A DNA stretch of 64,000 bases from the NCBI GenBank assembly GCA_018401465.1, contig JAGYKE010000004.1, forward strand, positions 1,953,857-2,017,856, read 5' to 3'. The translations under genes and the position numbers were made by a program. This document shows positions 25,991 through 33,900 of this stretch, in pieces. The first letter of the stretch is position 1. The number at the start of each line of letters is the position of its first letter. The notes under the pieces were generated by a model. It made no database searches and had not been told where the DNA came from. It saw only the letters and a list, made by a program, of their open reading frames with translations. This DNA comes from Aestuariivita sp. (lineage in GTDB: Bacteria; Pseudomonadota; Alphaproteobacteria; Rhodobacterales; Rhodobacteraceae).

Positions 25991-26587
25991 ATGATGTTGA
26001 TCGAAGAAAGCACCCTGCCCGACACGGCCCTGCCGATGGCCCCGTTCCGCGCGCATCTGCGGCTGGGCACAGGCTTCGGCGAAGATGGCCTGCAGGACGA
26101 GGTGCTGCGCGGCTTTCTGCGCGCGGCCCTCGCCGCGGTCGAGGCGCGCACCGCCAAGGTTCTGATCGCAAGGGATTTCTCGCTGGTGCTGCCCGACTGG
26201 CAAAGCCCGCTGGCGCAGCCCTTTCCGGTGGCACCGGTCACCGCGGTGGGCGCGGTCACGCTGATCGACCGGCTGGGCGTGGAAGATGACCTTGCCCCGT
26301 CCCACTGGCGGCTCCAGCCCGACACGCACCGCCCGCTCCTGCGGCCCCGCGGCCTGCTTCTGCCGCGCGTGCCCACGGACGGGCAGGTGCGCATCGCCTT
26401 CACCGCCGGGATGGCCGGGGACTGGGGCGCGCTGCCCGCCGATCTGGCGCAGGCGGTGCTGATGCTGGCCGCGCATTACTATGAATTCCGCAACGACACC
26501 GCGCTGCACGACGGCTGCATGCCGTTCGGCGTCACCTCCCTTCTCGAACGCTACCGCGCCTTGCGGCTTTACGGGGCGCGCGGGTGA
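25991..26587 (+). CDS. GTA head-tail connector adaptor (g6)
   Basis: The 198-residue protein starts MMLIEESTLP and follows the phiE125 gp8 / HK97 gp6 adaptor pattern: a four-helix N-terminal part (DEVLRGFLRAALAAVEARTAKVLI) and a beta region. It ends with the helix ADLAQAVLMLAAHYYEFRND and FGVTSLLERYRALRLYG. In RcGTA the corresponding protein joins portal to tail. GGAG lies before the Met; a start one codon later is equally possible. Its stop overlaps g7. Confidence 0.88.
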   Translation: MMLIEESTLPDTALPMAPFRAHLRLGTGFGEDGLQDEVLRGFLRAALAAVEARTAKVLIARDFSLVLPDWQSPLAQPFPVAPVTAVGAVTLIDRLGVEDDLAPSHWRLQPDTHRPLLRPRGLLLPRVPTDGQVRIAFTAGMAGDWGALPADLAQAVLMLAAHYYEFRNDTALHDGCMPFGVTSLLERYRALRLYGARG

Positions 26588-26928
26588 TGGCGGGTGTGCC
26601 GAACCTGACCCGCCGCCTCGTGCTCGAGACGCCGGAGCGCGCCGCCGACGGCGCGGGGGGATATTCCGAGACCTGGGTGCCGCTCGGCACGCTCTGGGCT
26701 GGGATGACGGCGCTGGCGGGCCGTGAACAGGCTGCGGGGCAGGAGGCCGTCTCGCGGGTGGCATGGCGCATCGTGCTGCGTGCCGCGCCCCCGGGCAGCC
26801 CGGCACGCCCGCGTCCGGGCCAGCGGCTGACCGAAGGCAACCGCCGCTTCGCCATCACCGCAGTGGCCGAACAGGACGCGTCGGGGCGTTACCTGACCGT
26901 GTTCGCGGATGAAGAGGTGACGGCATGA
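26587..26928 (+). CDS. GTA head-closure (stopper) protein (g7)
   Basis: This 113-residue beta-rich protein matches the phage head-tail joining (SPP1 gp16-like) pattern: LTRRLVLETPERAADGAGGYSETWV in part, LWAGMTALAGREQ, and a C-terminal RRFAITAVAEQDASGRYL. It would close the connector after packaging. The ATG at 26587 overlaps the g6 stop (TGATG), which indicates translational coupling; a GTG three bases earlier is also in frame. Confidence 0.88.
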   Translation: MAGVPNLTRRLVLETPERAADGAGGYSETWVPLGTLWAGMTALAGREQAAGQEAVSRVAWRIVLRAAPPGSPARPRPGQRLTEGNRRFAITAVAEQDASGRYLTVFADEEVTA

Positions 26929-27335
26929 CCTATGCCCTGTCCCGCGCCCTGCAGGAGGCGGTGTTCCAGCGCCTCCACGCCGACGCCACGCTTGCCGCGC
27001 TGACCGGCGGCGCGATCCACGACACCGCCCCGCCGGGGCCGCGCGCGGGCCTGTCGGTCAGCCTTGGCCCCGAGACGGCCGAGGACCGGTCCGACGTGAC
27101 GGGCCGCGGCGCGCTGCATCTGTTCACCGTCACGGTGCTGTCGGACGCGGGCGGGTTCGCCGCCGCGAAGGACGCCGCCGCCGCGGTGGTCGATGCGCTC
27201 GACGACGCGCCGCTGACGCTGTCGCGGGGACGCATCGTGTTCCTGCGGTTCGACCGCGCCCGCGCCGACCGCAAGGGGCGCGACAGACAGATCGACCTGC
27301 GCTTCCGCGCGCGCGTCGAAGACGACCCAACCTGA
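26925..27335 (+). CDS. GTA tail terminator, DUF3168 family (g8)
   Basis: The 136-residue protein has the DUF3168 layout: LSRALQEAVFQRLHADATL at the start, then FTVTVLSDAGGFAAAKDAAAAVVDAL in the middle, quoted in part, and a beta-strand end (IDLRFRARVED). In siphophages and RcGTA this family caps the tail tube at the head end. It overlaps g7 by four bases (ATGA). Confidence 0.9.
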   Translation: MTYALSRALQEAVFQRLHADATLAALTGGAIHDTAPPGPRAGLSVSLGPETAEDRSDVTGRGALHLFTVTVLSDAGGFAAAKDAAAAVVDALDDAPLTLSRGRIVFLRFDRARADRKGRDRQIDLRFRARVEDDPT

Positions 27336-27350
27336 ACGAAGGAGAGGCAC

Positions 27351-27764
27351 ATGGGCGCCCAACACGGCAAGGACCTGCTGGTCAAGATCGACATGACCGG
27401 TGCAGGCCAGTTCGAAACCATCGCGGGGCTGCGCGCCACGCGCGTCAGCTTCAACGCCGAGACGGTGGATGTCACCAGCCTTGAAAGTCAGGGTGGCTGG
27501 CGCGAGCTTCTGTCGGGCGCGGGCGTGAAGTCGGCCGCGATCTCGGGATCCGGCATCTTCCGCGACGAAGGCACGGATGAACGCGCGCGCCAGCTGTTCT
27601 TCGACGCGGAAACGCCCGCCTTCCAGATCATCGTGCCCGATTTCGGCATCGTCGAAGGCCCGTTTCAGGTGACGGCCATCGAATACGCGGGCAGCCACAA
27701 CGGCGAAGCCACCTACGAGCTGTCGCTGGCCAGCGCCGGGCGATTGCAGTTCACGGCGCTCTGA
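27351..27764 (+). CDS. GTA major tail tube protein (g9)
   Basis: This 137-residue protein of the TP901-1 major tail family begins MGAQHGKDLLVKIDMTG and contains FETIAGLRATRVSFNAETVDVTS in part, GWRELLSGAGVKSAAISGSGIF, and AGSHNGEATYELSLASAG. It would form the stacked rings of the tail tube. GAAGGAGAGG precedes the start. The next gene begins at its stop (TGATG). Confidence 0.94.
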   Translation: MGAQHGKDLLVKIDMTGAGQFETIAGLRATRVSFNAETVDVTSLESQGGWRELLSGAGVKSAAISGSGIFRDEGTDERARQLFFDAETPAFQIIVPDFGIVEGPFQVTAIEYAGSHNGEATYELSLASAGRLQFTAL

Positions 27765-28092
27765 TGGCGCAGGCGAACCCCTGGGCGGGCGAGGTGGCGC
27801 TGGTCATCGACGGGCAGCGCCGGGTCATGCGCCTGACGCTCGGCGCGCTCGCCGCGCTCGAGACGCGGCTGGGGGCGGGCTCGCTCGTCGATCTGGCGGA
27901 ACGCTTCGAAGGGGCCTCCTTCCGCACCACGGACGTGATCGCGCTGATCGAGGCGGGGCTTGACGGCGGCGGCGCGCCGATGGAGCGCGCCGCCCTCGAA
28001 CGGGCCGAGATCGCGGGGGGCCGATGGCCGCCGCCCGCGCCGCGGCCGAGTTGCTGGCGCGCGCCTTCATGCTGCCCGAGGGGCGGACATGA
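27764..28092 (+). CDS. GTA tail-assembly protein g10; needs a -1 frameshift at 28021
   Basis: The frame from 27764 opens with the conserved GTA g10 start (NPWAGEVALVIDGQ, MRLTLGALAALETRLGAGSL) but after codon 86 it turns into a Pro/Arg/Cys-rich run with no family character, and reaches a stop only near 28288. The expected end, MAAARAAAELLARAFMLPEG, is encoded in the -1 frame and stops at 28090-28092, overlapping the next ATG as ATGA. A -1 slip at GGGGGGC (28015-28021) joins the two into a 109-residue protein of normal family length. Either slippage is programmed, or one G was lost by mutation or base-calling in the six-G run. Confidence 0.8.
28015..28047 (+). other. Candidate -1 ribosomal frameshift site in g10
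   Basis: The heptamer G-GGG-GGC (28015-28021) is in the correct register for X-XXY-YYZ slippage from frame 0. Four bases downstream lies a possible stimulatory hairpin, GGCCGC (28026-28031) with GCGGCC (28042-28047). Tail-assembly chaperones of many siphophages use -1 frameshifting at this gene position. High GC makes both motifs more likely by chance. Confidence 0.5.
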
Positions 28093-28292
28093 CGGCCTTC
28101 GACTGGCCCGCGCTGATGCAGGCGGGGATGCGGGGCTTGCGCCTTGCGCCCCGCGATTTCTGGGCGCTGACGCCCGCGGAACTGGCGCTGATGCTGGGGC
28201 AGACGGGCGGGCGCGCGCCGATGACGCGCGCGGGTCTTGCCGCCCTTCAGGCGGCGTGGCCGGACAATCCGAAAGGCGGAACAGATGAGTGA
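28089..28292 (+). CDS. GTA tail-assembly chaperone (g10.1)
   Basis: This 67-residue protein begins MTAFDWPALMQAGMRGLRLAP and contains FWALTPAELALMLG, the hallmark of the small phage tail-assembly chaperone family found after g10 in GTA clusters. It would help load the tape-measure protein into the growing tail. Its ATG overlaps the -1-frame stop of g10, and its own stop overlaps the start of g11, so the three are translationally coupled. Confidence 0.88.
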   Translation: MTAFDWPALMQAGMRGLRLAPRDFWALTPAELALMLGQTGGRAPMTRAGLAALQAAWPDNPKGGTDE

Positions 28293-28944
28293 AGGCGAAG
28301 GGATCGACCGGCTGGGCCTTGCCGCCGAAGGGCTGGAGGACAGCCTTGCGGGTGCCGCACAGATGGGTGCGCAGTTCCAGGCCGAACTGCGCCGCGTGCG
28401 CGAGGGCTTTGCCGCCACGGGCCGCGATGCGGCCACGCTCGAACGCGGGCTGTCGCGGGGGCTGCGGCGCGCCTTCGATGGCGTTGTCTTCGACGGCAAG
28501 AAGCTGTCCGACGCGCTCGACGGGATGGCGCGCAGCATGATCAACAGCACCTATTCCGCCGCGATCCGCCCCGTGACCGACCATGTGGGCGGGCTGATCG
28601 CGGGCGGCGTCGCGGGGCTGGTGAAGGGGCTTTTGCCTTTCGAGAAGGGCGGGAGTTTCGCGCAAGGCCGCGTCATGCCCTTCGCGCAGGGCGGCATCGT
28701 CACGGGGCCCACGACCTTCCCGATGCGGGGTGGCACGGGGCTGATGGGCGAAGCGGGGCCCGAGGCGATCATGCCGCTCGCCCGTGGCCCTGACGGCAAG
28801 CTGGGCGTGCGCGCCGCTGCCGGTCGGGCCACCACCGTCGTGATGAACATCCACACGCCCGATGTCGAAGGCTTCCGCCGCAGTCAGGGCCAGATCGCCG
28901 CGCAGATGGGCCGCGCCCTGTCGCGCGGCCAGCGCAACCGTTGA
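28285..28944 (+). CDS. GTA short tape-measure protein (g11)
   Basis: The 219-residue protein has an N-terminal helical part (about 1-85), a hydrophobic Gly-rich stretch (VGGLIAGGVAGLVKGLL, about 105-121), and the phage tape-measure end segment FAQGGIVTGPTTFPMRGGTGLMGEAGPEAIMPL, quoted only by its key parts FAQGGIV and GEAGPEAIMPL. At 219 residues it is far shorter than most phage tape-measure proteins, matching the short GTA tail. It overlaps g10.1 by eight bases. Confidence 0.92.
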   Translation: MSEGEGIDRLGLAAEGLEDSLAGAAQMGAQFQAELRRVREGFAATGRDAATLERGLSRGLRRAFDGVVFDGKKLSDALDGMARSMINSTYSAAIRPVTDHVGGLIAGGVAGLVKGLLPFEKGGSFAQGRVMPFAQGGIVTGPTTFPMRGGTGLMGEAGPEAIMPLARGPDGKLGVRAAAGRATTVVMNIHTPDVEGFRRSQGQIAAQMGRALSRGQRNR

Positions 28945-28958
28945 AACGGGGGGCACCC

Positions 28959-29591
28959 ATGCAGTTTCACGAGGTCAGGTTTCCCGCCGCGCTCAGCTTC
29001 GGGTCCTCCGGCGGGCCGGAACGGCGCACCGATGTCGTCACGCTCGCCAACGGGCAAGAGGAACGCAACACCCCCTGGGCCCATTCGCGCCGCCGCTATG
29101 ATGCGGGCATTGCCATGCGGTCGCTCGACGATATCGGGACGCTCATCGCCTTTTTCGAGGCCCGGCGCGGACGGCTGCACGGATTCCGCTGGAAGGACTG
29201 GTCCGATTTCAAATCCTCGCGCGCCTCGGCGCCGGTGGCCTATGGCGATCAGGAAATCGCGCTGGGCGACGGTGTGCAGACGGTCTTTCCACTGGTCAAG
29301 ACCTACCGTTCAGGCGTGTTCAGCTATGCCCGCCCCATCGCAAAGCCGGTGGAGGGCTCGGTCCGCGTCGGCGTCGAACATGACGAGATGCAGGAGGGTG
29401 TCGATTACGAGGTCGACGTCAAGACCGGACTTGTCACCTTTGCCCGCGCCCCCGATCTGGGCCAGTCGGTGACGGCGGGTTTCGAGTTCGACGTGCCCGT
29501 CCGCTTTGATACCGACAGCATCCAGACCAGCGTGGCAAGCTTTCAGGCAGGCGACATGCCGAACGTGCCGGTGATCGAGGTGCGCGTGTGA
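28959..29591 (+). CDS. GTA distal tail protein, DUF2460 family (g12)
   Basis: The 210-residue protein begins MQFHEVRFPAALSFGSSGGPE and contains RRRYDAGIAMRSLDDI, LIAFFEARRGRLHGFRWKDW, and an ending with FEFDVPVRFDTD, all typical of the DUF2460 / TIGR02217 family. In RcGTA the counterpart forms the ring at the tail tip. A G-rich stretch precedes the ATG; an in-frame TTG at 28941 is possible but less likely. Its stop overlaps the g13 ATG. Confidence 0.94.
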   Translation: MQFHEVRFPAALSFGSSGGPERRTDVVTLANGQEERNTPWAHSRRRYDAGIAMRSLDDIGTLIAFFEARRGRLHGFRWKDWSDFKSSRASAPVAYGDQEIALGDGVQTVFPLVKTYRSGVFSYARPIAKPVEGSVRVGVEHDEMQEGVDYEVDVKTGLVTFARAPDLGQSVTAGFEFDVPVRFDTDSIQTSVASFQAGDMPNVPVIEVRV

Positions 29592-30478
29592 TGGCCGGGC
29601 CTGACCCCGCGCTTGCCGCGCATCTCGCCGGTGGTGTCACCACGCTGGCGCGCGTCTGGGCGATCGTCCGGCGCGATGGCGTGTCGCTGGGCTTCACCGA
29701 CCACGACCGCGACCTTGCCTTCGACGGCATCGTCTTCCGCGCCGAAACCGGCCTGACGGCGCAGGCGCTGCAGCAGACCACCGGGCTTTCCATCGACAAT
29801 ACCGAAGCGCTGGGCGCGCTCACCGCCGCGGGCATCACTGAGGCCGATATCGAGGCGGGCCGCTTCGACGGGGCCGAGGTGCGCGCGTGGCTGGTCAACT
29901 GGGCCGATCCGGCGCAGCGCCAGCTCCAGTTCCGCGGCACGATGGGCGAGATCACGCGCATCGACGGGGCCTTCCGCGCCGAACTGCGCGGCCTGACCGA
30001 GGCGCTGAACCGCCCGCTGGGCCGGGTCTTCCAGAAACCCTGCACCGCCGTTCTGGGCGACGCCGCCTGCCGGGTCGACCTGTCCCAGCCGGGCTACCGG
30101 GCCGAGTTGCCAATGGGCGACGGCGTCGGGCTCACCCGGTTCGTCTGGCCCGCGCTGCCGGGGTTCGACCCGGGCTTTTTCACGCGCGGGCGGCTCGACG
30201 TTCTGGGCGGGGCGGCGGCGGGCCTTTGGGGCATCGTCAAGGAAGACCGTGCAGAAGGCGGCCTGCGCGCGATCACGCTGTGGACGCCCCTGCGCGCGCG
30301 GGTCTCGCCCGGCGATCCGCTGCGCCTGACCGCGGGCTGCGACAAGCGGATGGAGACCTGCCGCCTCAAATTCGCGAACCTTCTGAATTTTCAGGGCTTC
30401 CCGGATATCCCGGGCGAAGACTGGATGCTGGCCTATCCCCGGTCGGGCAATCCCAATACCGGGGGAAGCCGCAGATGA
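29591..30478 (+). CDS. GTA hub protein, DUF2163 family, with four-cysteine cluster (g13)
   Basis: This 295-residue protein is of the DUF2163 / TIGR02218 family: LGFTDHDRDLAFDGIVFRAE in part, RGLTEALNRPLGRVFQ, and the C-terminal LNFQGFPDIPGEDWMLAYP. Four cysteines, C151, C160, C250 and C257, lie in KPC-x8-C and GC-x6-C pairs. The R. capsulatus GTA baseplate structure was reported to hold an iron-sulfur cluster in this hub protein, and these are the likely ligands. The ATG overlaps the g12 stop (TGATG). Confidence 0.94.
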   Translation: MAGPDPALAAHLAGGVTTLARVWAIVRRDGVSLGFTDHDRDLAFDGIVFRAETGLTAQALQQTTGLSIDNTEALGALTAAGITEADIEAGRFDGAEVRAWLVNWADPAQRQLQFRGTMGEITRIDGAFRAELRGLTEALNRPLGRVFQKPCTAVLGDAACRVDLSQPGYRAELPMGDGVGLTRFVWPALPGFDPGFFTRGRLDVLGGAAAGLWGIVKEDRAEGGLRAITLWTPLRARVSPGDPLRLTAGCDKRMETCRLKFANLLNFQGFPDIPGEDWMLAYPRSGNPNTGGSRR

Positions 30479-30906
30479 CCGACGCCATCGTGACCGAGGC
30501 GCGCCGCTGGCTTGGCACGCCCTACCGCCATCAGGCATCCGTCTGCGGCGCGGGGGCTGATTGTCTGGGCCTTGTCCGCGGCGTCTGGCGCGCGCGCTAC
30601 GGTTCCGAACCGGAAACCGCGCCCCCCTACAGCATGGACTGGTCCGAACCGCAGGGCGAAGAACGCCTCTGGGCCGCCGCGCTGCGCCATCTGACCCCTG
30701 TCGACACCGCGCGCCCGGGCGATGTTCTTCTGTTTCGCATGCGGGCGGGCGCGGTGGCAAAGCATCTGGGCATCCTCAGCGAAGACGGCGCGCATCCGTG
30801 CTTTGTCCACGCCTACAACGGGCACGGGGTGATCGAGAGCACCCTGACCCCGCCTTGGGCGCGCCGCGTCGTGGCGCGCTTTTCCTTTCCCGAACAGGTG
30901 ACGTGA
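30475..30906 (+). CDS. GTA cell-wall peptidase, NlpC/P60 family (g14)
   Basis: The 143-residue protein has the NlpC/P60 triad: Cys30 in GADCLGLV, His97 in KHLGIL and a third polar residue, probably His112 in FVHAYN. It would cut peptidoglycan peptides so that DNA can enter the recipient cell, or serve in tail maturation. It overlaps g13 by four bases (ATGA) and touches g15 (TGATG). Confidence 0.94.
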   Translation: MTDAIVTEARRWLGTPYRHQASVCGAGADCLGLVRGVWRARYGSEPETAPPYSMDWSEPQGEERLWAAALRHLTPVDTARPGDVLLFRMRAGAVAKHLGILSEDGAHPCFVHAYNGHGVIESTLTPPWARRVVARFSFPEQVT

Positions 30907-33900
30907 TGGCGACGATCCTTCTTTCCGCAGCAGGCGCGGCGCTCGGCGGGTCGGTCGGGGGCACGGTGATGGGCCTGTCCTCGGTCGCGATCGGCCGCGC
31001 GGTGGGTGCGACCTTGGGCCGGGTGATCGACGACCGCCTGATGGGGCAGGGATCAGAACCCGTTGCCACCGGCAAGGTGGACCGCTTCCGCCTGTCGGGC
31101 GCGGCGGAAGGCACGCCCATCCCGCAGGTCTTCGGGCGCATGCGGCTGGGCGGGCAGGTGATCTGGGCGTCCGACTTCACCGAAACCGCGACCACCACCG
31201 GCGGAGGTGGCGGCAAGGGCCGCCTCAGCACACCCGTCGTCACGCGGTTCAGCTATTCCGTCAGCCTCGCGCTTGCGCTCTGCGAAGGCGAGATCGCGGG
31301 CCTTGCCCGCATCTGGGCCGATGGCGAGGAAATCGCGCCGCGCGATCTGAACCTGACGATCTATCCCGGCACCTCCGACCAGCTTCCCGATCCGGTGATC
31401 GAGGCGGTCGAGGGCGCAGGCCAGGTTCCCGCCTATCGCGGCACGGCCTATGTGGTGATCGCCGATCTGAACCTCGAGCGGTTCGGCAACCGCGTGCCGC
31501 AGTTCTCCTTCGAGGTGACGCGCCCCGTCGCGCCCGACGCGCCCGACGCGGCGGGGGACCTCTCGCGCGGGGTGCGCGCGGTGGCGCTGGTGCCCGGCAC
31601 CGGCGAATACGCGCTGGCGACCACGCCGGTCTATCTGTCCGACCGGCCCGGCGCGCGCTGGCCTGCCAACCTCAACAGCCCTTCGGGGGAAACCGACCTC
31701 GTCACCTCGCTTGCGCAACTGACGGATGAAATCCCCAACTGCGGCGCGACCTCGCTTGTCGTGTCGTGGTTCGGCGACGACCTGCGCTGCGGGGTCTGCA
31801 CCCTCAAACCCAAGATCGAACGCCGCGCGCAGGATGGCACCAACATGCCGTGGTCGGTCTCGGGCCTGCCCCGGGCGCAGGCCGAGGAGATCGAACAGCA
31901 AGACGGCCGCCCGATCTATGGTGGCACGCCCGCCGATGCCTCGGTGATCGAGGCGATCCGGCACATGCATGCGCAGGGCCAGCGGGTGATGTTCTACCCC
32001 TTCATCCTGATGGACCAGACCGCCGGCAATGGCCTGCCCGATCCGTGGCCGGACGCGACGGACCAGCCCGTCCTGCCGTGGCGGGGCCGCATCACGACAA
32101 GCCTCGCCCCCGGACGCGACGGCACGCCCGACGGCACCGCGCAGGCGGATGCCGAAGTCGCCGCTTTCTTCGGCGCCGCCGCCCCGGCCCATTTCACCAT
32201 CGGCAACGGCGTTGTTCACTATACCGGCCCCGCTGATGACTGGGGCCTGCGTCGGTTCATCCTGCATTACGCCGCGCTGTCGAAGGCCGCGGGCGGGGTC
32301 GATGCGTTCTGCATCGGGTCGGAACTGCGCGCGCTGACGCAGATCCGGGGGGCAGGCCATTCCTTCCCTGCCGTCGCCGCGCTGCGTGCGCTGGCGGCGG
32401 ATGTGCGCACGATCCTCGGGCCGGGGGTCAAGATCGGCTATGCCGCCGACTGGTCGGAATATTTCGGCTATCAGCCGCAGGATGGGTCGGGGAACCGGTA
32501 TTTCCACCTCGACCCGCTCTGGTCCGATCCCGCCGTCGATTTCATCGGTATCGACAATTACATGCCGCTGTCCGACTGGCGCGACGGCGACGGTCACCTT
32601 GATGCGCAGGACTGGCCCGCCATCCATGACGACGCCTATCTGCGCGCCAATATCGAAGGCGGCGAAGGCTATGACTGGTTCTACCATTCGCCCGAGGCGC
32701 GCGCGGCGCAAATCCGCACGCCCATCGCCGACGACGCCCATGGCGAACCTTGGGTCTGGCGCTACAAGGACATCCGCAACTGGTGGGAAAACCGCCACCA
32801 CGACCGCATCGACGGGCAGCGCGCGGCCGATCCCACCGCCTGGGTGCCCATGTCGAAACCCGTCTGGTTCACCGAATTCGGCTGCCCCGCCATCGACAAG
32901 GGCACGAACGAGCCCAACAAGTTCGTCGATCCCAAATCGTCGGAAAGCGCCTATCCCGTCTTCTCGGACGGGCGGCGCGACGATTTCATCCAGCGCCAAT
33001 ACGTGCGCGCGATGCTGACCCACTGGGCTGACGCCGCGCGCAACCCGGTCTCGCCCCTTTATGGCGGTCCGATGGTGGACATGGACAATGCCTATCTCTG
33101 GGCCTGGGACGCGCGGCCTTTTCCTTTCTTCCCCAACAACCGCGGGCTCTGGAGTGACGGAGCGAATTTCCTGCGCGGGCACTGGGCGAACGGGCGGGCA
33201 GGGGCGCAGGGTCTGCCTTCGGTCGTGGCCGCGATCTGCGCGCAGGCAGGGCTGCCGGACCCGGATGTCTCGGGCCTTGTCGGTGTGGTGCGCGGCTATG
33301 CCGTGACCGATGTCACCGATGCGCGTGGCGCGCTGCAACCCTTGATGCTGGCGCATGGCTTCGACGCGGTGGACCGCGACGGGCGTCTGTCCTTCGTCAT
33401 GCGCGGGACGCCCCGCGCCGTGACGCTCGACGAAGATGCGCTGGTGATCTCGGACGAACTCGACGGGCGGATGACGCGGGCGCGCGAGGCCGAGGCGGAA
33501 CTCTCGGGCCGCGTCCGCCTGCGCTTTGTCGAAAGCGAAGGCGATCACGCCATCCTCGCCGAAGAAGCCGTCCTGCCCGACGACGCCACCCACGCGGTGG
33601 CAACCAGTGATCTGCCCCTGTCGCTGACCCGCAACGAGGCGCGCCAGATCGCCGAGCGCTGGCTGACCGAGGCGCGCGTCGCCCGCGACACGATCCGCTT
33701 CGCCCTGCCGCCATCCTTGTTGCGCCTCGGGGCGGGCGACGTGGTGCGCCTGCCCGCGCCCGATGCGTCAGTGCAGGATTTCCGCATCGACCGGATCGAA
33801 CAGGGCCCCTACCAGATCGCCGACGCGGTGCGCATCGACGCAGGGCTGTACCGCGGCGTCGATCTGCCCGACGGTCTGCCCCCGGTGCGCGCCTTCGTGC

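Noticed and set aside
27764-28288. A 174-residue continuous reading frame for g10
   Set aside because: After codon 86 the sequence loses family character and covers all of g10.1 in another frame; the -1 frame gives a family-like end and an ATGA junction, so the long frame is not the main product.
31053-33593. Long open frame on the minus strand inside g15
   Set aside because: It is an antisense shadow of the GTA megatron gene, Arg/Gly/Ala-rich and without recognisable motifs.
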